From Emydura subglobosa (lineage: Eukaryota > Chordata > Testudines > Chelidae), in contig ML679962.1 of the NCBI GenBank assembly GCA_007922225.1, positions 36,905,863 to 36,969,862 of the forward strand: DNA of 64,000 nt, written 5' to 3'. Positions 11,716-23,705 of this stretch are shown in pieces (positions within the stretch are counted from its first letter, which is position 1; each line of letters starts with the position of its first letter). Both the position numbers and the translations under genes were made by a program. The notes under the pieces are model-generated. The model was not told the origin of the DNA and searched no databases. It saw only the letters and a list, made by a program, of their open reading frames with translations.

Positions 11716-14083
11716 ACCCCATGAGCCTCCCTAAGGCTACTTGTGTGTGCAAAGTTATCCACACGCTTAAATCTTTCAGGCTTAGGGGCTGTCAGTGGAG
11801 TTAGTCTGGATTTACGCTAGTGTAAATGATGGAAGAATTGGTCATTTGTTTATCGCTGAGAATTAGCAATTAAACTGTTGTTTCCATATACCAACCTGTA
11901 AATTGGCAAGAAGACAGACCAATGGGATGAAATCTGGCCATGGCATCTTGGGGGTTATTTTCTCAACCTTGCTGGCATCAGGAGAGAGCTTCCTATACTC
12001 CGGACCAGGGGGATGCTGGCTAGCAAGCTATGCTGCTGCAGGCCACGGACCATCTGTACCCACTGCTATGTATATGGTCATCACTCTCTGAGTTACTGTG
12101 CGATTTGGATCTGCCTGGTGCCTTTGTTTGTTTAATTCTGAAGGGTTTACAAAGAATTTTGGACTTTTTCACTCTAGGGGATTTATTTTCTCCCTGTTGC
12201 ACAAACCCACCACCGAGTTTGCTTTGCACCTTCAGTGTGGTGGTTGCTTTGAGTCAGTGCTTCCCTGAATTCCACAAACATGTTTTTTTTGTCCCGCTGT
12301 GTGCTTTGGTATTCTGCATATCCCATGGAGCATTATAGAGTGGCTCTTTAAGTTATCATGTATGACTCCTCACCTCTTAACACATCCCATAGCTGAGATG
12401 GATTTGAATGTGGCATAAAGACCTTGGAGACATGCTCCGTGAGAAAGGGACAGTTACTGTCTGAGCCAGAGAAATAGCTTTGGGATGACAGCATTGTATG
12501 TTGGTGTTATGCATTTATGCCAGCTGGTTTGTGACCAAGTTGCTTATTACTTATCCAAAAGCTCAGTACAAAGAATGTTGCAGAGACCAACTATTTTTAT
12601 TTTTTTCTGAATTCTTCCAGCCAAGAAAGAATTCAAACCAATTTCCAAATCCCTATCTTCTCCTCCAGAGGGACTGTTTACAGTTGTTTGTTATTAGGTA
12701 ACTTGTCTGGTAAACAAACTCCAGTGTCTGTGTCTGTGGAGAGGGCCACGCAGTGAATTTTTAGTAGATGCACAACAGTGGTGGGTTAAATGCATCGCTG
12801 TTGGAAACATGTTGAAGGTAAATACATTTACAACAGGGATCAGTTTGGCTCAGCTGTTGTTATTGAAAGATGTTCCTGAGCACCGCACCTTTACAAAGGG
12901 ACGTACTATACTTGGGCAAGCTCACGTTGGGGCCAGCTAGCTGCACGTCCAACTTGAACACGCTGTGTTTCTGCCAAACCTTTCCATCAGGTGGGGTTTC
13001 CCTCGCTCTTGCCCATGCCAGACAGGCAGGGAGGAGAGCTACTAAACCCACAGATGTCATGAGAGCTACCAGATTTCCCTATGAGCCTTCTGCAGAGGGC
13101 AGGGCCCTTTGTTCAGGGGCTCACCACAACTCTCAGTGGAACTCCAGGTACATTGCAGCATGATTCCAGCTGCAGCATCCCCAGGAGAGGAATTTCAGTA
13201 CACCAAGGGGCATGCAATGGGGGATGACAGTGCCAAACTGAACGTCATAATCTGCAGGGAGATTATGCTGCGGAGAATGAGTCTTCCCGGGCCCGCTTCC
13301 CATTCACCCAGACCCCTTTCCCATCTGTGACACTGTGCAGTTGGATGCAGGCGCTTCTGTGGTCTTGGGCAGAGGGACAATAACAGGCCAAAGTCAAGGT
13401 AGTTTTAGGGACCTTTGAAATCTTTGTTTGCCTTCAAATAACCTCATCCTCCTAATAGGTTAAAGATATTCTCCCTCCATCAGGGTCAGCTGCAAAGAGA
13501 TCTCAATCCTCCCATTCTGCTGGTTCAGTAGTCTCTCCTGTGAATCATGAAGCCTGGTCTTTCTCTTAAATCCCTTTTGCTGCCATGGCAGCTTGTTAAA
13601 GGAATTCCCCACACACACACACTTTGTGGGCAAGAACTTTGGGGGGTTTCTCGCTGTGCTCAAGCACCGAGCAGGGATAATCGGATAGATTACGTGGGAT
13701 ACAGCCACTTGATCCTAGTTCCTGGGATTATAGGGGTGTGGGCATTGGTGGGCGTTGGTCTTTCCCATCCTTTGTGTAAGTTTATGTGTAAACAGTATCA
13801 GAGCCTGAGACGCACTGTGCAAGGAAATGATGAGATAGCTGGAATGGGATGCAGCCTTGCTGGGGCATGTAGGCCAGATCCTCCCCCAAGAAAAGAGGTG
13901 TGGTGAGGGAGACTTTGACAGCTGTGCAGTGCAGCCTCTGCAGCTGCTTCTATGGACAGTGGAGGCCAATCCTGCACCTGGGTAGCCACACAGGCACTCA
14001 CACACCTTCCCCGCTCCTCCTGCTCTCCCCAGGAAGCCCAGACTTTGCGGAGCCTAACTACTACACGGCGTGGGAGTCGGGGG

Positions 14084-14117
14084 GGGGATCCTACGTGGAT
14101 GGGGATCCTACGTGGAT
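14084..14117. repeat. 17-bp tandem duplication
   Basis: GGGGATCCTACGTGGAT occurs twice head to tail with no mismatch. It follows a run of G. The identity suggests a recent slippage duplication. Confidence 0.9.
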
Positions 14118-15758
14118 GGGGTTCTTTTCAGCTACTTGGGGGTGATTGTGGCAAAACATATTATGATTTGTAAACTATCAGCTTATGCCAGACAGATGTT
14201 GATCTTGTGTCTATGAAAATACTTGAGAGAAGATTCGTTCCTGTGGGCCTGTGAGACAAGGTAACTTGAATTACGGTACTGGACATTGCTAGGCAGAAGG
14301 ATGAGGATAGCACGTGCCGATCTGTGACCGCTGGGGCTGTCCAGGCATTTGGATCACTGTCTGCAGTAGGGCATTCTGCATTTTGGAAGCAAAAAAGATG
14401 CGTCTAACTTTTCAAACTTTCCCTCCCCACCTTACAGAGTTGCAGATTCCCTGGATTCATTTCCACTCCGCAGTAAAAAGGTATAGCCACATGACGTACC
14501 AGATGGATGACATGGGCTGTATCCTGCGCTGTCATGTCGCCGTGGCTGTTTACTGCAGCTTGGAAACTAATTCAGAGCATTTGCATTTTCTGTAAAATTC
14601 CCCAGGTTTTTTGTCTGCATCTGTGCTGGAAGTCCCCTTCACGTACACCCCGCTACTCTTCCAGCTGAGAAAGGTGAGGATTATAAGGATCTCCTTTGAT
14701 CATGTCAGCCCCACTATAATCTGTAGGAAGGCATATGGGTGAGTGATATATGAGCCATTCCTTGCGCCTCCATCTTTTTGAGGGTTTCAGCATACAGATC
14801 CTGTGATATTCCCAGTTTCTGGGGTGCATGAAATCTTTCTCTCCTTCAGTGCTACACGGGTGAGGCCTTTATTCAGTAATTTCTGAAATGCATGATGCAA
14901 TATGGAGCTTTTTCCTTTTCCTTTGGGGAAAGAGAACTTTTCCCATGCTACTATGTACAAAAAGTTCATGACCAAGAGACCCACATTTTTTAAACTGACT
15001 GCCTAAATTGGAGGTGTGTATGCAGAACAGGCAACTCCATGCTTCAGTAGCTGTTTGCATGGTCAAACGTGTAGCCTGTTTGGCATTTAGGTGAGCACAT
15101 GTGCAAATTGCCCCATAACCCACTAATGAGGCTTTCTCTGCTGCAATGTTTTATTTCTCTTACTTGGCCTGTTTTTAACATGTCGAAAGCTGCAGGCTAG
15201 ATTTGTGCGTAGTGTGATCCGTGGTGATTCATAGCCCCAACATCTGCGATTAGACCCCGAAAGAACACTTTTCAAGCATGTTTAGGGAAGAGAAATTGCA
15301 AACCTGTTTCTTTTTATGGGTAGCTGAGTTGAAGAACAAAAGAGGTTATTTCTTTCTAGCTGTTAAGATCTACCTTAAATTAAGTAAACTGTTCCCTGAG
15401 GGAGAAAGTGTCCAGGTACAGAGTGTTCGTAAAGGAAATATTCAAAGTGTCAATCAAGCCCTTGAAGTGTTTGCTTTAACAGAAAAAGCTTGGGTTCAAA
15501 TAGATTTTTGTTTGTTTGTTTTTGAATTAAAAGAAAAAACATCTCTGGACGGTGATGGAAAATAAATTGACCTTCCTGCAGCCCCTCCTGTACCTGGACA
15601 AAGAGCAGGTGCTGTTAAAAAGCCAACCATTGCCATTATTCTGTGCTAAGCAAATGGTGTTAATTGCTGGTGCCATGCTCTTGCATGTGAACAATTGGCA
15701 TTGCTACATCAGTGGAGATTATAGGAATTTTGCACGCATGTGAACTGTAGGGCATCTA

Positions 15759-15817
15759 GGTCCCAATTCAGCAAAACCACTTGAGCATATGCTTTACTAC
15801 TGTTTTGAATTGGTCCT
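15759..15817. repeat. Foldback repeat, AATTCAGCAAA type
   Basis: GGTCCCAATTCAGCAAAA on the left pairs with TTTTGAATTGGTCC on the right, with CTTGAGCATATGC between. It is related to the copies at 8153, 18527 and 34031. Confidence 0.5.
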
Positions 15818-15919
15818 TGACGTTTAAAGGTCACAGATTTCCCTTTCCTTTTCATGTGTATTTTTTCTTTGGTGTCCAAAGAGAGAGATGGCTTCAGACT
15901 TTTCCCACCGTGGGGCCTT

Positions 15920-15990
15920 AAAGAATCATAGACAATGTAGTGGTAGAAGCGACTTCACCAGGTCGTCTAGGCCATGCTATTCTGTGATCC
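15920..15990 (-). repeat. Possible CR1 3'-end fragment
   Basis: AGAATCATAGACAATGTAG, then GAAGCGACTTCACCAGGTCG and TCTAGGCCATG, look like a decayed version of the CR1 tail (AATCATAGA...GGAAGGGACCTCAGGAGGTCATCTAG) seen intact at 30841. It is short and diverged. Confidence 0.45.
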
Positions 15991-18526
15991 AGTGATGAAG
16001 AGGCCTCCCTTGCCATGTATTTTAGTTCGGTGCATAGCGCACTTCCCTGAAAAGAGACTCAGTAAAAATGGAGTCCGGGTTCATTGCGTCCCAGATCAAA
16101 TATGTCAGCTTACAAATAAAAATCTGCCTGAACTACCATCACACCCTGGAGTGTCTCAGTGTAAATCTGAATTCTCCTTCTCATCCGTCACTGTCAATAA
16201 TTTCAGTAACAAGATTCTCTAGGTCAAACCCTGCCTTCCATTTCACCCTTGCAATCCCATTGAAGCCTCATAGGGCTGTCCAGGTGTGCAGGGGAAAGTA
16301 GAATTTTACCTGCACTGTTTTTACTGCCGATGAGTGTGTATGAGAAAGAAAGACCCAGATTGAGGTTGTTGGGGAGGAAGTGTGTGCAAACCCCAATGGA
16401 TTTTGTTTTCGTTGGGGGAGATTAGTTTTGTTTTTATTTTTTCTTAAGAAAATAGCTATCCAGGGTGTTTTTCTGTTTTGTTTTCCTCCATTTTTAAAGC
16501 GTCTGTGTCCCTGTGAAGCATTTAAATGAGCATTACATTTATTTGGAAAGTTTTTGATATTGGAAATGTCAAGCTCTAATTTCAGCCTGGGAATGAAAAG
16601 TTTAACTGTTCTAAAATGTTAAAAGGAAGGGACATGAGAGCATCAAGGCTCTTGTTTATAGCCAGTGGAAAATGATAAAATATCATTCCAAAATTGTCTA
16701 GAAGCCAAGCGGGAAATGGGGAATGGGCAAAATCATTGCTTATTTATTTAGACTTAACATTTTAAAAGAACAACCATACAAAAGCTCTGCTGGAAGCTGG
16801 ACTTTCAGCAACACCGGCAGCAATTCAACAATGTGACCATTTACTGGAATCCACCAAAGACGGGACGGTTGAACTGGGAGTGTTGTCACTTTTTAAAAGC
16901 ATTGCGTCCCTCTCCACCCAGGTCCTGAATCAGTCCAGTGTGGTGACCCGTTCAGATTGGTTTGGTCCAGACTTCAGTTGAAGAAAATCCCAGTAATTGG
17001 TAAAAGAGTATTACTGTCTAAAGTAGAATGGGGATTCGTTTCTTGTGTTTCACTTAAAGCTGTTCATTCATTTTGGACACGATGTATGCATTTGAGGATT
17101 AAAAATGCTTGCAGAGTGAATCACACTGTGTGTGTTTTGTGTTTTCAAACAAAGCTTTAATGTGTTTTCTTTCCCCCAGTAGGTGTTTTTGTGTTTAGGG
17201 GAAATTACAATAGTCCTGGTTTGTAGGACCAGTAACTAAGATAAAAGGACTTGTCAGCTGAGCAAATGTGACCTGGAAATCACGGAGATACAATAAATAA
17301 GGAGCTCCACCATGCCATATTCCTGAGTCATTTTTCAGAGCAGAACTGCCCTTTAAATAATATCATTTATCCATGGATCTGTGTGTGCTCTGCTGTCAGG
17401 AAATATGCACGCAAGTCGGCATCCATCAGGAGTGTGTGCGCGGATCACTGAAAAGGGAAAATACTAGGAATTCAACCATTGAGCAGGCATGTTCCTATTC
17501 TGCTCTCTGCCCTCAAAGTACCTCAAATAGCTAGTGCATACTAAACCTGCCAAAGGCATCACTCATTGGGCTGATCATGGTCCCACTGACTTCAGTGGCA
17601 GCAAAATTGGGGCCTTTGATTTCCACAGCAAGCCCACAACCTCCTGTATTACAACCAGTCACGATCCCTTGCTAGGACAGGCATTCTGTTTTGTGGTTTT
17701 AGGTTCCTGAAAGAAGGAAAGGACACACTTGCCGCCCTGCTTCTCAGAAGGGAATCACTTTGCTGCTTGCCCTCCGCTCCTGTCTTTGTGCTGCTGCTAC
17801 TTTCTGTTGAAGTCAGGACTAAATTCTTTCACCTGGTAGGCCGGGATATAAGTTCTGCCAGACTGACTTGGCATGTTTCGCTGTAGCTCCAGACAGGTTC
17901 AGAAGGAAGCCCCTACCCCTTTATTGAAGACAAGCCTAAAGTTAGCAGCAACAACAACAAAATCGTGACGTTCCTTTGTAGCTTTATTCCACAGAGCTTT
18001 TTTTGGGGTGGGCAATTTTGTTCCTCTTATTTGAAATAGATGGGAGAATAAAGCATCAGTACCAAAAACATGGTAATATACAGAGCTGGAAAAATGTACA
18101 ATCGTGGGAACTGTTGTAAGTAAATGTACACTGCTGAGAATTGAAATGTGGGGAAAGGACTGTACTTTTATACTGTCAGCAGTGGGGCTTGTGGAGATTT
18201 TTTTTCCCTTTGGGTTTATTTGAGTGTCATAGCATTTATTTGAGTCTGCATGATGTCATCACTATAGCACACAGGTTTTAGATTGTCCCCATGGCCATAT
18301 GGCTAAAATGGACAAGGATCTATGTAATCTGGAGGGGATATCTGCAACAATCCAACCATTGACAGAACTGGCAGATTATGTCTGTGATGACTTGTCAGGA
18401 ATCCTAACTCGTACGTCTTTGGGCTTGTAGTCTTGTAAGATCGTGCAAGTGTAAGCTGGGTTGGGACTGTTCTGTACTTGGAGGTCTGTCATCCAGCATA
18501 AACTAGGAAGTAGTGTGGGTGATGTA

Positions 18527-18615
18527 GGCCCTGCTTCAGCAAAGGATTTAAGCATCTTTTACTTCAGTGGAACTACTTGCATACTCAAAGTTCAGCATGT
18601 GCTTTTTTGAATCGG
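18527..18615. repeat. Foldback repeat, CAGCAAAGCACTTAAGC type
   Basis: It starts GGCCCTGCTTCAGCAAAGGA and ends GTGCTTTTTTGAATCGG. The centre TTTACTTCAGTGGAACTAC corresponds to the CATTGACTTCAATGG core of the group. The arms pair imperfectly over about 25 bases. Confidence 0.55.
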
Positions 18616-18882
18616 TAACAAACTGATGTCACAGACAGGTGTGTTTAGGAGCATTGTACTGCCGATGTTCAGGTGACCTGTCCAATCACGGTCCTGTCCA
18701 TTTGTGGCTATTAAAAGATCTCGTGGCACTTCTTTCAAAAATACAGGTGTAAGGCCTAGAGGTGTTGAAGCCAAATTTCGACAATATTTTGCCTTCCTGT
18801 GTCCTCCCAGTGACACATGGTATTCTGCATTAAACCATTGAGATGCTCTGCACTATTAAACAGCTATCTTTTTCAGCCTCTG

Positions 18883-18884
<2 letters not shown>

Positions 18885-18940
<56 letters not shown>
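18885..18940. repeat. (GT)28 microsatellite
   Basis: It has 28 uninterrupted GT units, followed by GAGTGAGTGG. Long GT tracts are prone to length polymorphism and can adopt Z-DNA. It lies about 2.4 kb upstream of the probable leader exon. Confidence 0.98.
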
Positions 18941-18943
<3 letters not shown>

Positions 18944-21509
18944 TGAGTGGGGTGGGGGGAATCCTCTCTCTCTGACTCTGTATTGGAGCTGGTTGGAAAA
19001 AAAGCAAACATTTTAAATATTAATATTTCATAAGGTATTCTTGTTTTTCATCAAAATTTTAACATAAAAATGCCAACACCTCTAATACTATATATTGGAG
19101 CTATAAGGGAGAACGTAATTTGTCACATGCTTTGATATTCTTCAGCATGAGAGGAGCCATGTAACTGGAAGATGGTAGGTAATTGTTACATGTCCACGCT
19201 AATGGTATATGGCAGACTTGGGCCCATAGCATTCAGGCTCAGAGAAACAGAACCTCTTTTCCACTGGAGTCTAAAGCTTTGGAATATGATCCTGTTCGTA
19301 TCAAGATGTATTTCAGTTTGCTGGGAGTAATTCCTAAGAGCGTTCCACCTAATCCCCACCCATACTCGACCTGTGCTAGCTTGTTTTTGGAGCTGCATGC
19401 AGCTTGTTCCGAGCTATCTGGAGATGTATCTACATATCTTCTCCTATGTGCTGAGTACAGGAGGGTAGGGAGGCTGGACATAAGTGAACCAGGTTCAGAC
19501 ACAAAATTGCCCTTCTTGCAAAATCAGGATCAGTTTGGCAGCAGGCTCCCTGTTCCTGACTAAATCCAGAAGACACTAGTATGGCGAGTTCTGCTTCTTC
19601 CCCCGCCCCTTGGGAGGTTAAATCATGATTAGTAAATTTGTCATTCACTGTCTGGGTGCTTCCTGATGTCTGAAAATGAGAAAGTCCATCCAGCGCTATT
19701 GACTGTTCCACTGATGCAAGTCTGTGTTTGAGTCCACATGCTTTTAAATTACTCTCTCCTGCAAATCTGTGACTTTAATTGGTTCAGCACATACTTGGAA
19801 TTTACTTTTCACAATTTTAATTTTTTGTGTAAAATCAAAATTGTAACAACACTATCTTTCTTCTCTGCTTTCCCCAAACATGTATTTGACTATACAGTGC
19901 ATTTTCAGTTATGTTAAAATGTATACATTGCTAATGAATGTAGTTCTGGTGATACATCTATACTATAAGAAGAATTCAAGTTTCCATTTCTTGCAGCGTG
20001 AGGCACTGGTCCTGCAAACACTCTTGCATGTGCATACCTTTGCTCACATGAGTAAATTTACACTCGTGTGTATGTTTGCAAGATTGGGCGCTTATGATTT
20101 GCAAAAAGAGGTGCATCTCAGAACCCCTGAATCAACTTACTTCCACCAGGCTTTATTAGTTGCATGTAATATAAATATGGAGAATGACTTAACATGTTAC
20201 CCCCCACAAAGAAAACCTATGATAGAAAGTTAATAAAAATAATGTATTGTCCAACACTCTGAAGATGCTAGAAACTGAATAACGACAATAATAGAAATCT
20301 CCTTCAGTCTTGCTATAAAACACAGTTGTTAACGATGAGTTAATTTCTTTTCTGCTTTGTGCATGTGGCTCAAGTTTCCATGTCTGTTTTGCTTTTGATT
20401 TTGTGGAGCCCAGATTTATAGACACACGACTGTGAATTAGTCTCTCGTTTCCATGTAACCTTACAGTCAACAGCTGAAGTATATTCCCCAGTTAGCAGTG
20501 GGTTAAATAAAACAACTTATGGATGCGTAGCAGTTAACGAATAAGGCCTGAACTGTGGCAATTCCTTCTGCTGTGCTTTTTTGTAAACAAGGAAAGCAAT
20601 ATCTGCTTTTCTTGTCAGAAAGCTTCCTATAACAGAGGGCGGAGGGAGGAGGTTTTTAATTATTTAAAAAAACAGAAAAACAATTTGTCGTCTTTGTCTG
20701 AAAACCATCACCCAGTAAATGTACTCCACCCTGCTCTAGTGTGTTGCCCTTTCTCTGTCTAGCTGCATTCTGACTGTGGCACATAGCCACCAGCTGTTCT
20801 CTTTAAAGGGGGAGAAATATGCTGTTGGTGCATACAGTGGGTTAGCTTTCTGAGTGAGTCTTCTCTGGATTTCCGGAGCAGGCATGGAACCCCAAACCTC
20901 ATCTTGGGAGCAGCCCATTAAGTGAGGGCTGTGCTAAGCTACTGACATCTGAAACGCAGAGCTGTAGCACGAATGCACCAGAGACTGTCATGTCAGACTA
21001 AGGCATTTTCTGTGCAGTGGGCACAAAAATGAATGCCTGCCAGAATATATCAATATGAAACAATCTCTTTTATTGGGTGGCTGCCCAGACCTGCTGCTGC
21101 AACAGTAAATCTAATTGGTTGCTTCCTCTTACCATGCGCAGCTTCATGTGGGAAATGCCCTTTTTATCTACAATGGCTGACTGCACTATGCCGCACTGTC
21201 AGTATCTGCAGATTTCCTGTTAAGATGAACACCGTTGTTTCGTACAGCTAGCATTTGGAAAGGGGGAGATTGTGTTGTTTTAGCTGATTCTATTTCTCTT
21301 TTTCCTGCAGGTTGCTGAAAAGTGCCTTTCCTGAAGCCACTGCTGCTTGGATTTCTGTCTAAGGCTGCCTCTCTCTCCCCCCTCCACCCCCTTTTTTTTT
21401 TAAATTTGGCGTTGCTTGCAGTTCATACCCTAACGGCAACTCATCTGTTCCCCCCCTTTGCCCCCCCCCCTTACACTGTTCACTCAGCCATTTTTTTTCC
21501 TTCCCGAGT

Positions 21510-21515
21510 ATGTAG
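21510..21515 (+). promoter_or_regulatory. Start-stop element (ATG TAG) in the leader
   Basis: An ATG followed directly by TAG sits in the presumed 5' UTR. Minimal start-stop elements of this kind can stall or reinitiate ribosomes in other vertebrate leaders. Function here is inference and depends on the leader really including this position. Confidence 0.3.
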
Positions 21516-21659
21516 CAAATATTTTTTGACAGTTATAACATCCTTTCGCTCGTTTTAGTGCTTGCGAATCGTCATTTTTAGAACCACGAAATAAAAGGAA
21601 AAAAGTTTTCTCCCCAAGGACCGAGACCATTCCACAAACAGAAGCGCTGCCAGCCGCAT

Positions 21660-21740
21660 ATGCTTTTTGCAAGAATAATTGAAACCATTAACTGGAGAGC
21701 ACAGAATTCTTTTGAAAGTCTGCCAGTTACTTTCAAGTAA
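21660..21740 (+). promoter_or_regulatory. Upstream ORF 1 in the MBNL3 leader (26 codons)
   Basis: This ATG-initiated frame of 26 codons ends at TAA (21738-21740), 324 bases before the main ATG. It is the longest ATG-started frame I find in the leader. The peptide has no recognisable motif. If translated it would be expected to reduce initiation at the main start or make it conditional. Whether it is used is unknown. Confidence 0.4.
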
Positions 21741-21849
21741 CTTTGGCAGTGGCACAAAATATAACACTTATATTTTAACTTCTACAATTGCACTTTTAGG
21801 AGCTGGCCTCTCATTTGATTTTCAGTTATTCTGATAAGATTTCTATTTT

Positions 21850-21879
21850 ATGATTGGCTTTATGTTTAATTCTTGTTGA
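21850..21879 (+). promoter_or_regulatory. Upstream ORF 2 in the MBNL3 leader (9 codons)
   Basis: A short ATG frame ending in TGA contains a second in-frame ATG at 21862. It terminates well before the main start, so it could allow reinitiation. Only the sequence pattern supports it. Confidence 0.35.
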
Positions 21880-21900
21880 AACCAACACGATTTGACTTAA

Positions 21901-21927
21901 ATGAAAAACCTAAGTGCTGACGAATAG
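21901..21927 (+). promoter_or_regulatory. Upstream ORF 3 in the MBNL3 leader (8 codons)
   Basis: An ATG-initiated frame of eight codons ends in TAG, 137 bases before the main ATG. No further ATG occurs between it and 22065 in any frame, so it is the last upstream start. Its role is inferred from position only. Confidence 0.35.
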
Positions 21928-22064
21928 AAATTTTACCAAAGCAACAAGTTAGTTATTTCTTCACATTTAACTTGAATTCACTTTTTTACCCTTTTTAAAA
22001 AATCAGCAGTAATATTGCCCTAAAAAAGGGTGTGATTGCTTGCATTTTAATTTTTGTTTTTAAT

Positions 22065-22238
22065 ATGGCTGTAAACGTTTCCCTGGTTCGTGATACAAAA
22101 TGGCTGACTTTAGAAGTATGTCGAGAATTTCAGAGAGGTACTTGTTCTCGATCTGATGCAGAGTGCAAGTTTGCCCATCCGTCACGGAGTTGCCATGTGG
22201 AAAACGGTCGAGTTATTGCCTGCTTTGACTCTTTAAAG
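22065..22238 (+). CDS. MBNL3: Muscleblind-like protein, first coding exon (zinc finger 1 and start of finger 2)
   Basis: This exon encodes residues 1-58 of a muscleblind-like splicing regulator, a nuclear and cytoplasmic RNA-binding protein that recognises YGCY motifs in pre-mRNA and mRNA. The start ATG has A at -3 and G at +4 and follows an in-frame stop. The family core [20 protein letters not shown] is visible from residue 9. Finger 1 is CCCH of form C-X7-C-X6-C-X3-H with C19, C27, C34 and H38. The first cysteine of finger 2 is C53, and the exon ends at codon 58 (Lys) before a GTGAGG donor, phase 0. The CHVENGR segment (residues 43-49) favours MBNL3 over MBNL1/2, which have CQVENGR as I remember them. 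No disabling change is seen. Exon structure, spacing and downstream partner exon all agree. Confidence 0.95.
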
Positions 22239-23208
22239 GTGAGGACTGTCTAACACATGCATTGCTTAATCTCACTTTACTATCATTCTCTTCTGAAACA
22301 TTTCATGTTGCTGGAATATGAGAGATGAGTGTAACAAATATTTTTCTGCTGGGAGGATGTTGTCTGTGTAAAATATAGTCCCTAAAATCTAGATTAGATA
22401 ATGCCTAGTACCCAGTAATTGTTTCATTCAGCCTGTTCTAAACGCTGCAAGTATCAGGAAGTTTCCTGTGATAGGCACCAGCAGTGGTGGTAGAGACAGG
22501 GAAACCTTTAACTCTGCCAAAATTATGTTTTATATTCGATTCTGACATCTGGTACGAATGCACAGAATGTCAAACATCAGAGAGAGAGAGAGTGAACGTA
22601 TTATCTAGAGCGTTTTGAGATTATAGCTCATGGCTATGCCTGAATTGGAGAATTCAGATTACAGATAGTAAATTAAAATGAAATGAGAAGAGTAGCGATC
22701 CAAAACCCAGCATCCTAGAACAGCAAAACTTTTAATTTGTGTCCAAAGCAGTTGGCTTTGAATTCAGAACAGGTCTCTGAATTCTGCTTTTTAAATAAAG
22801 ATAGCATTTTCAGTAATCAGCCAGGCCTCACTTGCATTTTCCTGCATCAGGGTACAGCTCCACTGTATGTTCTAGACAGCCAAAATATTGGGAGAGTTGT
22901 TCCCAGAGAAAGGTGGGGATTGGAGGAGATGTCAAGGGATATGAAAACATGCACAGTGTGCAAATCATATTTGAGTTAATGAGCTAGGTCTTTTACTAGT
23001 GATCGTTCCTGTGGATTCGATTTTACAGGAAGTAAATGCTGCTTTATTCCTTGCCACAGTTAAAGTTCATTGGGAAACTTTTAAGTTTACAAAATTGCCA
23101 GGTGCGTTCCTGCAACAGAGACAACAGAAAAATTATCCTAATTTACCCACAGAAAACATAAGCCAAGATTTTTCAAAAGCGACTTGTAATTTTGAGTGCA
23201 TCATGTCT

Positions 23209-23705
23209 GAGGGGTCCAATCTGAGACATAGAAGAGACCCTCATGATCATCTAGTCTGACGACCTGCACCTCACAGGCCACAGAACCTCACCAACCCACC
23301 CCTGTAATAGACCCCTAACCTATGACTGAGTTACTGAAGTCCTCAAATTTTGATTTAAATAATTCAACTTACAGGGACTCCACCATTTACTCTAGTTCAA
23401 ACCAGCAAGTGACCCATGCCCCAGGCTGCAGAGGAAGGCGAAAAACCTCCAGGGCTCTGCCAATTTGACTCGGGAGAAAATTCCTTCCTGACCCCAAATA
23501 TGACTATCAGTTAGACCTTGAGCATGTGAGTGAGACACCTGGGAAATAATTTTATGTAATAATTTAGAGCCCTCCCCATCTAGTATTCCATCTCTGGCCA
23601 ATGAAGATACTTGCTTGTAGCAGTCATGGATGGGCAATATACCATTGTACGCAACTTCCTCAGACCATCCCCTCCATCAACATACCATCCCCTCCATAAC
23701 ATCTT
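23209..23705 (-). mobile_element. CR1 LINE 3' fragment
   Basis: Reverse-orientation CR1-like landmarks are visible: CATGATCATCTAGTCTGACG, ACAGGCCACAGAACCTCACC, GACCCATGCCCCAGGCTGCA, AGGAAGGCGAAAAACCTCCA and AATTCCTTCCTGACCCCAAA. This is a CR1 subfamily commonly seen in turtles and crocodilians. It is 5' truncated and has no intact ORF. Its right part holds a 20-bp tandem duplication. Confidence 0.8.
23664..23702. repeat. 20-bp tandem duplication inside the CR1 fragment
   Basis: ACCATCCCCTCCATCAACAT is followed directly by ACCATCCCCTCCATAACAT, differing by a single-base deletion. Confidence 0.9.

Larger units (their letters stand above)
1..21310 (+). other. Presumed 5' intron or upstream flank of MBNL3
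   Basis: No exon with a recognisable protein product was found here on either strand; the open frames are short and look random. The right edge is a strong candidate 3' splice site: a pyrimidine-rich run ending TTTTTCCTGCAG at 21310. Established knowledge: muscleblind-like genes have non-coding first exons far upstream of the start-codon exon, so intron is the likelier reading. A promoter or non-coding exon hidden here cannot be excluded, but I saw no obvious CpG-rich island. Listed separately are MIR-type SINEs, inverted-repeat DNA elements, foldbacks, a LINE ORF1-like remnant and a GT microsatellite. In the longer unlisted stretches (1020-2990, 4060-5210, 5260-7725, 8225-10330, 11720-15755, 16000-18520, 18950-21285) I see only unremarkable non-coding sequence. 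Confidence 0.6.
21311..22064 (+). other. Probable 5' leader (5' UTR) of the MBNL3 start-codon exon
   Basis: The leader runs from the candidate acceptor AG at 21309-21310 to the base before the start codon. An in-frame TAA at 21996-21998 lies 23 codons upstream of the ATG at 22065, so the protein cannot extend further 5' in this exon. The leader contains a C/T-rich first part (about 21361-21490) and several upstream start codons, annotated separately. The exon start is inferred only from the splice-site pattern. A later acceptor, such as the TTTTGACAG ending at about 21531, or an internal transcription start would shorten it. By established knowledge the equivalent MBNL1 exon also has a long conserved leader and is skipped in some transcripts. 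Confidence 0.55.

Noticed and set aside
21311..22064. Possible enrichment of YGCY (muscleblind binding) motifs in the leader as an autoregulation signal
   Set aside because: By eye about fifteen such motifs occur where roughly twelve are expected by chance for this length, so no enrichment can be claimed.
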